Shown in pieces: positions 1 through 6,554 of a DNA stretch of 10,536 nucleotides. The stretch is taken from positions 1 to 10,536 of the forward strand of contig JBGURM010000112.1 in the NCBI GenBank assembly GCA_045132035.1, in the 5' to 3' direction. The DNA comes from UBA2450 sp045132035. Its GTDB lineage: Bacteria > Bacillota_I > Bacilli_A > RFN20 > CAG-826. A program made the position numbers and the translations under genes. Position 1 is the first letter of the stretch. Each line of letters opens with the position of its first letter. Below the pieces are notes generated by a model. The model was not told where the DNA came from and searched no databases. It worked only from the letters and a program-made list of their open reading frames with translations.

Positions 1-20
1 TATTTCAAACAGGACTACAA

Positions 21-1070
21 CTATTTGTTTACAATTGCGTCTAATTTATCAAAAGAATTATATATTTCATCAGCGAGTTTAATTTGGGTTCTCGCTCTAA
101 TTAAATTGTGCTCAGGATAATCAGTGTGGAAATAAATATCCCCTCTAAGATAATCTTCTAAGAATCTCATTGCGATTTCTGAAGCTAATAAGAAAACAGA
201 GAAAGATAATAATGATTTTTCACATTCAGTTAAAGAATCTTTCATTTCTTCTAAATATCCTTTAACATAAGCTTCAAAAACATCAAATCTAATATTTATC
301 TTTGATAAATCTTTACTATCTTCATATTCACCAGTGAATAAACTTCTAATCGCATCACCAAAATCATAAAGATAGCTTCCTGGCATAATCGTATCTAAAT
401 CGATAACTGCGACGAGTTCACCACTATTTTTGTCAAACATAACATTGTTGATTTTTGGATCGTTATGAGTGACCGCGTTAGCGATCTTTCCTTCTTTAAT
501 TCCATTAACAACTTTTGAATATTCATTACTGTGTTTTTTAAAGAATTCAATTTCTTTTAGACAAGTATTAACTCGATTTAATTTGTCTTCTTTAACTGCG
601 CTTAAAAAGTCTTGATATCTTTTTTCTGTATCATGAAAATGAGGAATAGTCTCTACGAGTAGAGAAGCATCATATTCTTTAAGTGTTTTATGCAATTTAC
701 CAAAGGCTTTCGCGGCTTTATAAACAATATTTAAATCATCAATTCCTTCATAAGTAACCGCGGAATCAATGAACTTATATACACGATAATATTTACTATT
801 ATCTTTAAAATATAATTTGTTATCTTTTGTCTCAATTACTTCAAGTGATCTTTGTCCTTTTTCTCTTAAGAAGTTTGTCACTCCATAGATGTTAGACATC
901 AAACCATCAACATCTTTAAACGCTACTGTGTTAATTTCTTGAAGAATATATTTTTTCTCATCTTTAGTGATAAATAATAAAGTGGTATTAATATGACCGT
1001 TTCCAATCGGTCTATATTCCTTTAAGTCACTACCTAAATCAAACTCATTAATAATCCTATTAATTTCCAT
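21..1070 (-). CDS. NahK-like phosphotransferase (APH/choline kinase fold)
   Basis: A 349-residue cytoplasmic kinase of the aminoglycoside phosphotransferase (APH) superfamily, probably phosphorylating a small sugar or amino sugar with ATP. The N-terminal PIGNGHINTT (residues 21-30) is the nucleotide-loop region, and YILQEINT (41-48) supplies the strand resembling the LQRIN motif of N-acetylhexosamine 1-kinases. The catalytic loop is HNDPKINN (202-209), with D204 the likely base and N209 a metal ligand. AVIDLDTIMPG (221-231) carries the metal-binding Asp (D224). The length and the IDLDTxMPG-then-DFGD arrangement match the NahK/'mucin desulfatase' group (about 360 aa) better than true antibiotic-resistance APHs. 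The ATG at 1070 fits the family N-terminus, although the upstream Shine-Dalgarno is poor. It is transcribed alone, divergently from the redox operon. No terminator is visible in the 20 bases left after the stop. Family is confident; the substrate (GlcNAc/GalNAc or another) is inferred and choline or another sugar is not excluded. Confidence 0.85.
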   Translation of the reverse strand: MEINRIINEFDLGSDLKEYRPIGNGHINTTLLFITKDEKKYILQEINTVAFKDVDGLMSNIYGVTNFLREKGQRSLEVIETKDNKLYFKDNSKYYRVYKFIDSAVTYEGIDDLNIVYKAAKAFGKLHKTLKEYDASLLVETIPHFHDTEKRYQDFLSAVKEDKLNRVNTCLKEIEFFKKHSNEYSKVVNGIKEGKIANAVTHNDPKINNVMFDKNSGELVAVIDLDTIMPGSYLYDFGDAIRSLFTGEYEDSKDLSKINIRFDVFEAYVKGYLEEMKDSLTECEKSLLSFSVFLLASEIAMRFLEDYLRGDIYFHTDYPEHNLIRARTQIKLADEIYNSFDKLDAIVNK

Positions 1071-1083
1071 AGATATTTCTATT

Positions 1084-1092
1084 ATTGTATCA
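1084..1092 (-). promoter_or_regulatory. Candidate extended -10 promoter for the NahK-like kinase
   Basis: On the minus strand the sequence reads TGATACAAT, a TGn extended -10 followed by TACAAT (5 of 6 to consensus). No convincing -35 hexamer sits at 16-18 bases. The predicted start of transcription would fall only about 6-8 bases before the ATG, and no good Shine-Dalgarno is seen there. Either the transcript is almost leaderless or the true promoter lies a little further upstream. Confidence 0.4.
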
Positions 1093-1158
1093 AATTTTTA
1101 TGAATACAACATAGCAATAAAAATATATTACTTTTTAATATAAAAAAGAGTGAATGAA

Positions 1159-1167
1159 TGTTATAAT
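1159..1167 (+). promoter_or_regulatory. Extended -10 promoter for the FAD dehydrogenase operon
   Basis: TGTTATAAT is a perfect TATAAT (1162-1167) preceded by TGn, the extended -10 form. The -35 region is AT-rich with no clear TTGACA. Transcription would start near 1174, giving a leader of about 22 bases that contains the Shine-Dalgarno at 1184-1190. The element is divergent from the kinase promoter about 70 bases away, so a regulator binding between them could affect both. Confidence 0.6.
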
Positions 1168-1183
1168 TTCAAGGTGTTTTCTT

Positions 1184-1190
1184 AGGGGGA
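1184..1190 (+). promoter_or_regulatory. Ribosome binding site of the FAD dehydrogenase
   Basis: AGGGGGA lies 6 bases before the ATG at 1197. This purine-rich site at good spacing supports that start, which also places the GAGPSG nucleotide-binding motif at the expected N-terminal position. Confidence 0.7.
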
Positions 1191-1196
1191 TTCACC

Positions 1197-2612
1197 ATGA
1201 AATACGATGTCATAATTGTAGGCGCTGGTCCAAGTGGATATATGTGTGCTTACGAACTCGCTCATAAAAGAAGTGATCTAAAGATTCTTCTTCTTGATCG
1301 AGGTAAGAATATTTATGAAAGACATTGCCCTGTTTTAGAACACAAACTTGATCGTTGCCCAGTTAATCAAAAGGGTTATAGAGAGTGCTTCCCAGCTTGC
1401 TCCATCACTAACGGATTTGGCGGAGCAGGAGCCTACTCTGATGGAAAATTTAATATTACTACAGAATTTGGTGGTTGGCTTACAGATTACATGTCCCCAG
1501 AAGAATTGATGGATATCATCGACTATGTTGATCAAATCAATCTCTCTTTTGGTGCGACTGAAGTTATCACTAATCCAGAGACCGATAAGGTTAGAGAAAT
1601 TGAAAGAAGAGCGATGTCTGTCGGTGTCAAACTCTTAAGAAGTAAAGTGAGACATTTAGGAACAGAAGAAAACCTCAAAATCCTTTCAAGAATATATGAT
1701 CATTTAAAAGAAAAGATTGAGATGAGATTCTCCACTAAGGTGGTTGATATCATCGATGATGATAATGTTGTTAAAGGTGTCAAACTTGAAAACGGCGAGG
1801 TTCTTGAGGCTAATTACGTCGTTTTAGGTGTTGGAAGAGAAGGTTCAAAATGGTTAAACGAACTCTTTGATCGATATCAAGTCAATATGAGTCAAACCCA
1901 AGTTGATATCGGTGTTCGTGTTGAATGCCCTAACCTTGTCATGGAAGAAATCAACGAAAATCTTTATGAAGGTAAATTCGTTTATAAGACATCTGTTGGT
2001 TCCACAGTTAGAACATTCTGCTCTAACCCAGGCGGACACGTCGTTATGGAAAACTACGAAGGTGTCGTTAACGTTAACGGCCACTCCTATAACGATTCTA
2101 AATATTCAAGTCATAACACAAACTTTGCACTTCTTGTTTCTCATAGATTTGAAGAACCATTCAAGAAACCTAATGAATATGCTTTAAAAGTTTCTTCCTT
2201 AGCTAACCAACTCGCCTGTGGCTCTGTTATTGTTCAAAAATATGGAGATATTAAACTAGGAAGAAGAAGCACAGTTAAAAGAATTAATGAAGGGTTTGTT
2301 AGACCAACACTTAAAGAAGCGGTTCCTGGTGATTTAGCCTTAGCTTTACCATATAAAACAATGAGATCAATTATTGAAATGATTGAAGTCTTAGATAAAA
2401 TCACTCCGGGTATCGCTACTGAACACACTCTTTTATATGGTGTTGAAGCTAAATATTATAGTGCTCACCCAGATATGGATAACAAACTTGAAGTTAAAGG
2501 AATCAAAAACTTATATGTTGCAGGAGATGGAGCAGGTCTAACTAGAGGCCTCGCACAAGCCAGCGCCTGTGGAATATATATCGCCAGAAATATTATTGAA
2601 AAGAAGGATTAA
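1197..2612 (+). CDS. COG2509-type FAD-dependent dehydrogenase
   Basis: A 471-residue soluble flavoprotein oxidoreductase of the uncharacterised COG2509 (FAD-dependent dehydrogenase) group. The N-terminus has the Rossmann dinucleotide signature VIIVGAGPSG (residues 6-14 region), followed by an acidic residue ending the second strand (LLLDRG, 32-36) that would bind the FAD ribose. GFGGAGAYSDGKFN (73-86) is a hallmark of this group. VLGVGREG (209-216) and the C-terminal LYVAGDGAGLTRGLAQA (439-455) form the second FAD-contact region of the GR2-like fold. Four cysteines at 44, 54, 64 and 68 (CPxx, RCP, ECFPAC) cluster before the GFGGAG loop and could be a metal or iron-sulfur site; this is inference. 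The physiological substrate is unknown for the family. It is first in an operon with the CofE-like gene, 3 bases apart, and driven by the extended -10 at 1159-1167. Confidence 0.88.
   Translation: MKYDVIIVGAGPSGYMCAYELAHKRSDLKILLLDRGKNIYERHCPVLEHKLDRCPVNQKGYRECFPACSITNGFGGAGAYSDGKFNITTEFGGWLTDYMSPEELMDIIDYVDQINLSFGATEVITNPETDKVREIERRAMSVGVKLLRSKVRHLGTEENLKILSRIYDHLKEKIEMRFSTKVVDIIDDDNVVKGVKLENGEVLEANYVVLGVGREGSKWLNELFDRYQVNMSQTQVDIGVRVECPNLVMEEINENLYEGKFVYKTSVGSTVRTFCSNPGGHVVMENYEGVVNVNGHSYNDSKYSSHNTNFALLVSHRFEEPFKKPNEYALKVSSLANQLACGSVIVQKYGDIKLGRRSTVKRINEGFVRPTLKEAVPGDLALALPYKTMRSIIEMIEVLDKITPGIATEHTLLYGVEAKYYSAHPDMDNKLEVKGIKNLYVAGDGAGLTRGLAQASACGIYIARNIIEKKD
2602..2608 (+). promoter_or_regulatory. 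Ribosome binding site of the CofE-like gene, inside the upstream gene
   Basis: AGAAGGA is encoded within the last codons of the dehydrogenase and lies 7 bases before the ATG at 2616. The stop (TAA, 2610-2612) and the next start are 3 bases apart, so the two products are probably translationally coupled. Confidence 0.7.
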
Positions 2613-2615
2613 GTT

Positions 2616-3809
2616 ATGTCCAAATATGTTGGTACAGTTTCAAGAGGAATCAGACTCCCAATCATCAAACAAGGTGATGATTTAGCATCACTCGTCGTTA
2701 GTAGCGTACTCTCCGCTAGTGAAAACGAACCATTCCCACTTCATGATCGAGATGTAATCGCCATCACTGAAAGTGTCGTTGCTAGAAGTCAAGGTAACTA
2801 CGCAAGTGTTGATAACATTGCTACTGACATCAAAAACAAATTCCATGGAGGAGAAATTGGAGTTATCTTCCCAATCCTCTCAAGAAATAGATTTGCCATC
2901 ATGCTTAAAGGTATTGCTAGAGGCGTAGATAAAATTTATTTAATGCTCTCATATCCAAGCGATGAAGTTGGAAACGCTTTGTTAACTTATGATGAATTAG
3001 ATGAAAAAGGCATCAACCCTTATAGTGATGTCCTTGATTTAAAGAGATATCGTGAATTATTTGGCCATAAAGTTCATGAATTTACAGGTGTTGATTATAT
3101 TGATTATTATGTCGATTTAATTAAAAAAGAAAATTGTGATGTTGAAGTGATTTTTGCTAACCAAGCTAAGACCATTTTGAACTACACAAAGAAGGTCTTA
3201 ACTTGCGATATCCATACAAGAAACCGCACGAAACGTATTTTGAAGGCTAACGGAGGAGAAATCGTTTTAGGTTTAGACGATATCCTCACCACTTCAATTA
3301 ATGGAAGCGGATATAACGAACAATATGGACTATTAGGTTCTAATAAATCCACCGAAGAAATCATTAAATTATTCCCAAGAGATGGCCAACCTCTTGTTGA
3401 AAATATTCAAAACCAAATCTTAAAGAAAACTGGTAAACACGTTGAAGTTATGGTTTATGGCGATGGAGCGTTTAAAGATCCTCAAGGAAAAATTTGGGAA
3501 CTCGCAGACCCAGTTGTTTCTCCTTTCTATACAATTGGATTAAAAGGAACACCAAATGAATTAAAACTAAAGTTCCTAGCTGATAATGAATTCAAAGATC
3601 TTAAAGGCGAAGAATTAAGACTCGCTATTCAAAAGAAGATTAAAGAAAAAGAATCAAACCTTGTTGGCCAAATGGCATCCCAAGGCACCACTCCAAGACA
3701 ATTAACTGACTTGATTGGTTCGTTATGCGACTTAACTAGTGGTTCCGGAGATAAAGGCACTCCAGTAGTCTTAGTCCAAGGCTATTTCACAAACTATTCA
3801 GAAGATTAG
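2616..3809 (+). CDS. Coenzyme F420-0:L-glutamate ligase (CofE) family protein
   Basis: A 397-residue cytoplasmic protein of the F420_ligase/CofE family. True CofE adds gamma-linked glutamates to F420-0 using GTP. Visible family motifs are an N-terminal IRLPIIKQGDDL (12-23), the strand-turn RDVIAITESVVARSQG (45-60), which parallels CofE GDVxVITxKIVSKAEG, a MVYGDGAFKDP segment (279-289) and a C-terminal GDKGTPVVLVQGY (378-390). At about 400 residues it is longer than archaeal CofE (about 250); the extra part lies mainly in the middle (about 120-275). No other F420 gene is present in the window, and the inferred host group is not known to make F420, so the real substrate is probably different. 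Its tight coupling to the FAD dehydrogenase suggests a common pathway, perhaps modification or use of a redox cofactor; that is inference. It is the last gene of the operon, ending at the terminator at 3828. Confidence 0.8.
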   Translation: MSKYVGTVSRGIRLPIIKQGDDLASLVVSSVLSASENEPFPLHDRDVIAITESVVARSQGNYASVDNIATDIKNKFHGGEIGVIFPILSRNRFAIMLKGIARGVDKIYLMLSYPSDEVGNALLTYDELDEKGINPYSDVLDLKRYRELFGHKVHEFTGVDYIDYYVDLIKKENCDVEVIFANQAKTILNYTKKVLTCDIHTRNRTKRILKANGGEIVLGLDDILTTSINGSGYNEQYGLLGSNKSTEEIIKLFPRDGQPLVENIQNQILKKTGKHVEVMVYGDGAFKDPQGKIWELADPVVSPFYTIGLKGTPNELKLKFLADNEFKDLKGEELRLAIQKKIKEKESNLVGQMASQGTTPRQLTDLIGSLCDLTSGSGDKGTPVVLVQGYFTNYSED

Positions 3810-3827
3810 AACTTTTTGAAGCAATAC

Positions 3828-3867
3828 AAAAGGGCAGAAATACTTAAATCCTGCCCTTTTATTTTTT
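3828..3867 (+). terminator. Intrinsic terminator of the dehydrogenase/CofE-like operon
   Basis: A perfect 10-bp stem, AAAAGGGCAG (3828-3837) with CTGCCCTTTT (3851-3860), encloses a 13-base loop and is followed by A and six Ts (3862-3867). It begins 18 bases after the CofE-like stop. In the minus direction the stem ends in TTTT but then runs into GTATTGC, so it may also stop the convergent GGDEF transcript, less efficiently. Confidence 0.9.
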
Positions 3868-3881
3868 GAAATATCTAGTTC

Positions 3882-5096
3882 TTATTTTCTTCGTGCCTTT
3901 TTCATCTTGTACATTTCTTTATCGCTTAAGCCCACAACAGTCTCAATTGATTGAGTCTTTTTCGTTGCAGTATGGCTACCAACAGAAATGCTTAATTCAA
4001 AATGCTCATTCTTATATTTTTTAGCGTTATGAGTGATGTTTTTAACATAGATCGCTGCTTTGAGTTTATCGGTCTTTGGAAGAACCGCTAAAAATTCATC
4101 GCCACCCATTCTAAAGATTAATGCACCTTCAGGAAGTGATTCTTTAATTACATCTCTAGCCCAACAGATATATTTATCTCCAGACAAGTGTCCATATTTA
4201 TCATTAATTCTTTTAAGTCCATCACAGTCAGCGGTAATAATGGTAAGTGGAACATCTAAATTACCTTCATGTTCTTTTGAGAATTCCTCAAAATACATTC
4301 TGTTATATACGCCAGTAAGCTGGTCAGTAATTGATTTATATCTTAACTCTTGGCGAAGTACTTCTTGGTCGGTGACATTATTAATAATTGCAATAATACC
4401 AGTTACTTCACCATTTTCATTTTTCAAAGGTTCTTTGATAATTTGTAAATAGTCAATTCCTTCATCAGTGTCTTCTTTAATGACATAAGTCATTCCTTTA
4501 CCACTTTTAATAACTCTCGTATCGCTTTCTTGAGCGATTCTAGCGTTGTTTTTATCTTTACGAATATCAAAATCAGTGAGGCCTCTAATAGATTCGCCTG
4601 GTTTTAATATGTGATGCCATCTTTGAGAACAGAAAGCGTATCTTCCATCAATGTCTTTAACATAAATTAAAGAAGGCAACGCTCTTAACATTCTTGAGAA
4701 GTCATCAAAGCTTCTTGAGTTAGAGAACGCAATTGTGTTTTTAATTCTTTGAAGAACAATCTTTTTGCTCTCCCCTTTTGTAATCATTCCAACCGCTAAG
4801 TCACATAAATATTTATCGTCTTTTTCAACGTGTTCGTTGTCGGATAGTAGGATTACAGGAATAGAGAACATGTAACTATTTCTTTTCTCTAAATTCTCAA
4901 ATAATTCATCAATATAAGGGACTTCTGAAGGGTTATCGACAATTAAAGCCGATAATTGATTAAAAGAATCTGAGAGTATTTTTTTAATCTCTGTCTTATT
5001 ATGAGCAAATAAAAGTTCATATTCCTCATTAAGGACATCAACTAAATATTCAAGCCTAGGTGAATTCTTGTTAATCAAGAATGCAATTTTTTTCAT
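3882..5096 (-). CDS. Diguanylate cyclase: degenerate receiver-PAS-GGDEF
   Basis: A 404-residue soluble signalling protein predicted to make cyclic di-GMP from two GTP. Residues 1-125 resemble a receiver domain: D54 in LIVDN sits at the phospho-acceptor position, S85 in VILLSD at the Ser/Thr position and K107 in MITKGES at the conserved Lys. The paired acidic residues expected near 8-12 are replaced by INKNSP, so phosphorylation is doubtful. A PAS domain spans about 131-245 (LPSLIYVKDIDGRYAFC to NNVTDQE). The GGDEF domain (about 255-402) has DQLTGVYNRMYF (258-269), metal-binding D290, NDKYGH (298-303) and an intact RMGGDEF (329-335), so catalysis looks preserved. The inhibitory RxxD site, expected five residues before GGDEF, is absent (PEGA). 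No signal peptide or membrane helix is present. It follows the HD-GYP gene by 4 bases and its ribosome site lies inside that gene, so it is the second cistron. The convergent operon terminator lies just downstream. Confidence 0.9.
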   Translation of the reverse strand: MKKIAFLINKNSPRLEYLVDVLNEEYELLFAHNKTEIKKILSDSFNQLSALIVDNPSEVPYIDELFENLEKRNSYMFSIPVILLSDNEHVEKDDKYLCDLAVGMITKGESKKIVLQRIKNTIAFSNSRSFDDFSRMLRALPSLIYVKDIDGRYAFCSQRWHHILKPGESIRGLTDFDIRKDKNNARIAQESDTRVIKSGKGMTYVIKEDTDEGIDYLQIIKEPLKNENGEVTGIIAIINNVTDQEVLRQELRYKSITDQLTGVYNRMYFEEFSKEHEGNLDVPLTIITADCDGLKRINDKYGHLSGDKYICWARDVIKESLPEGALIFRMGGDEFLAVLPKTDKLKAAIYVKNITHNAKKYKNEHFELSISVGSHTATKKTQSIETVVGLSDKEMYKMKKARRK

Positions 5097-5100
5097 GATG

Positions 5101-6423
5101 TTATTCTTCTCCTTCTCCCTTGTCTGCTAAAGAGGAATTAATGATAATATATTTCCCCTTATGTTTTAGGAACACTTCCACTAGTTTTGGATCAAAATGT
5201 GTTCCTGATTCTTTTTCGATTTCATCAAACGCCTCTCCTATTGGCATTGCTTCTTTATAACATCTTTTACTCACTAAGGCGTCAAAGACATCAGCAATCG
5301 CCATAATCCTAGCGGATAATGGAATCTCTTCTCCCTTAAGGTTATTTGGATAACCGGTTCCATCCCACTTCTCATGATGGTAAGTTGCAATATCACTAAC
5401 AAAGTTAAGATATTCTTCATCAGCGATTCCACTTAATACTTGTCTAGCGACCGCACCACCCATAGAGGCATGTTTTTTAATTTCTTCATATTCTTCAGGA
5501 GTTAGTCTTCCTGGTTTTCTTAAAATCTTGTCTGAAATAAGAATTTTACCGACGTCATGCATAGGCGCTAAATTGTAAAGAAGGAAGATGAAGTGATCAT
5601 CAATAACATCTGAATAGACACCTTCTTCTCTTAAATCTTTCGCTAAAGTTTTGACATATTCACTAGTTCTAGCAACGTGACCACCAGTTTCAGTATCTCT
5701 AGATTCAATTAAGTTAGCGAGTCGAGCGGTAATTTGAGTTTGTAATTCAGATATCTTTTGTTGGTTTTGAATTAAATCCGCACTTGTATCTTGTTGAACC
5801 AAATCATTGTAATAGACATAGCATAGACAGGCTGCCATACCAACTGCGATATAAGCGATATGGAGTTGATAGATGGTCATAGGAATGATACCTGCTGCTA
5901 AAACAACAAGAACCATAATAATAGTACCGATATCTCTACTACGGAATTTCTTTCCAACAACAATCAAAGAAACAACAATATAAACTAAGCTTGCAACATA
6001 AGTTATTTCATAAATCAAGAACACTGGTCCGCGGCTATATCCGTTTTCAGTAAATGTAAAAATTAAATTAAATGGAGCGCAAACAACTCCGATAATAAAG
6101 CAAATTCCAAAAAATATAATTGCAATTCTTCCTTGATATCTAAGTCCTAAAGCACCGGCAAAAAACATTGCAAAGCAAGGTGCTAAAGCGAATTGGAATA
6201 TTGTGAGAATTGTCAATACCACTCTAAAACGAGGATCATAAGGAACTCCATGTAGCATAAATTCCGCAAATGCACAGAAAGTAATCGCTCCAAAGGTCAA
6301 CACGAACCATGTCTTTTGAACTTTATTAAATCCGGAGTAATTTAAAACATGGATGGTCATCGCGACCATAAGTACGACCAATAAAATAGTCGCAAACATG
6401 TAAAATAGAGTGAGTGGCTCCAT
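5101..6423 (-). CDS. Membrane HD-GYP domain cyclic-di-GMP phosphodiesterase
   Basis: A 440-residue integral membrane signalling enzyme predicted to hydrolyse cyclic di-GMP. Residues 1-207 hold about seven hydrophobic helices (near 4-26, 37-57, 68-92, 99-122, 134-156, 163-183, 186-206), resembling the 7TM sensor modules found on bacterial signalling proteins. A short linker, probably coiled coil (208-232, QQKISELQTQ), leads to the HD-GYP domain (about 232-425). That domain has ESRDTETGGHVART (240-253), MHDVGK (288-293) with the HD pair, HHEKWDGTGYP (349-359) with the GYP signature, and ADVFDAL (377-383). All the usual metal ligands and the GYP are present, so activity is expected. The start at 6423 has AAGGA (6431-6435) at good spacing and its own extended -10. 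It is the first gene of a two-gene unit with the GGDEF cyclase, so opposing enzymes are co-expressed. The ligand of the 7TM part cannot be told from the sequence. Confidence 0.93.
   Translation of the reverse strand: MEPLTLFYMFATILLVVLMVAMTIHVLNYSGFNKVQKTWFVLTFGAITFCAFAEFMLHGVPYDPRFRVVLTILTIFQFALAPCFAMFFAGALGLRYQGRIAIIFFGICFIIGVVCAPFNLIFTFTENGYSRGPVFLIYEITYVASLVYIVVSLIVVGKKFRSRDIGTIIMVLVVLAAGIIPMTIYQLHIAYIAVGMAACLCYVYYNDLVQQDTSADLIQNQQKISELQTQITARLANLIESRDTETGGHVARTSEYVKTLAKDLREEGVYSDVIDDHFIFLLYNLAPMHDVGKILISDKILRKPGRLTPEEYEEIKKHASMGGAVARQVLSGIADEEYLNFVSDIATYHHEKWDGTGYPNNLKGEEIPLSARIMAIADVFDALVSKRCYKEAMPIGEAFDEIEKESGTHFDPKLVEVFLKHKGKYIIINSSLADKGEGEE
5104..5113 (-). promoter_or_regulatory. Ribosome binding site of the GGDEF gene, inside the HD-GYP gene
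   Basis: On the minus strand the final HD-GYP codons (…KGEGEE) form a long purine run containing AGGAG (5109-5113) followed by AAGAA. It ends about 7-12 bases before the ATG at 5096. With a 4-base gap between stop and start, translational coupling is likely. Confidence 0.6.
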
Positions 6424-6554
6424 AAAAATGTCCTTTTTGTGATTATATCATATCAAACGACAAATTCATCCTAATATTTTATTTATAAATATTGGCATTT
6501 GGTAATTCCAACTCGACCAGTCATGGACACTATTTATTGCTAACGGATTATCTA
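6424..6554. other. Intergenic region between the repeat protein and the HD-GYP gene
   Basis: These 131 bases hold the HD-GYP promoter at one end. Downstream of the repeat-protein stop there is no strong G+C stem followed by Ts on the minus strand. Only an AT-only inverted repeat (AATATTT 6473-6479 with AAATATT 6487-6493) and a short TTGG/CCAA hairpin are visible, so termination of the large gene is unclear and read-through into the c-di-GMP operon is possible. No c-di-GMP (GEMM) riboswitch pattern was recognised. Confidence 0.45.
6431..6450 (-). promoter_or_regulatory. Promoter and ribosome site of the HD-GYP/GGDEF operon
   Basis: On the minus strand TGATATAAT (6442-6450) is a perfect TATAAT with a TGn extension. 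AAGGA (6431-6435) follows, 7 bases before the ATG. No clear -35 is visible. The predicted leader is only about 12 bases long. This indicates that the c-di-GMP pair has its own promoter and does not depend only on read-through from the large repeat gene upstream. Confidence 0.6.

Noticed and set aside
21..1070. Aminoglycoside resistance gene
   Set aside because: The fold is shared, but the motif set and length match NahK-type metabolic kinases and no resistance or mobile context is present.
1335..1535. Short open frame on the minus strand within the FAD dehydrogenase gene
   Set aside because: It lies wholly antisense to a well-supported gene, has no recognisable motif and no ribosome site; the same applies to frames at 1854-2084, 1903-2187, 2234-2428 and 3182-3364.
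4060..4452. 130-codon open frame on the plus strand opposite the GGDEF gene
   Set aside because: It is antisense to the conserved GGDEF/PAS coding region and its Ser/Pro/Leu-rich translation looks like a shadow of that gene.
6473..6493. Inverted repeat AATATTT/AAATATT as a terminator for the large gene
   Set aside because: The stem is AT-only and 7 bp with no distinct T tract on the minus strand; such pairs are expected by chance in AT-rich DNA.
6424..6554. c-di-GMP riboswitch upstream of the HD-GYP gene
   Set aside because: The region lacks the conserved GEMM core motifs, and the likely promoter at 6442 leaves a leader of only about 12 bases.
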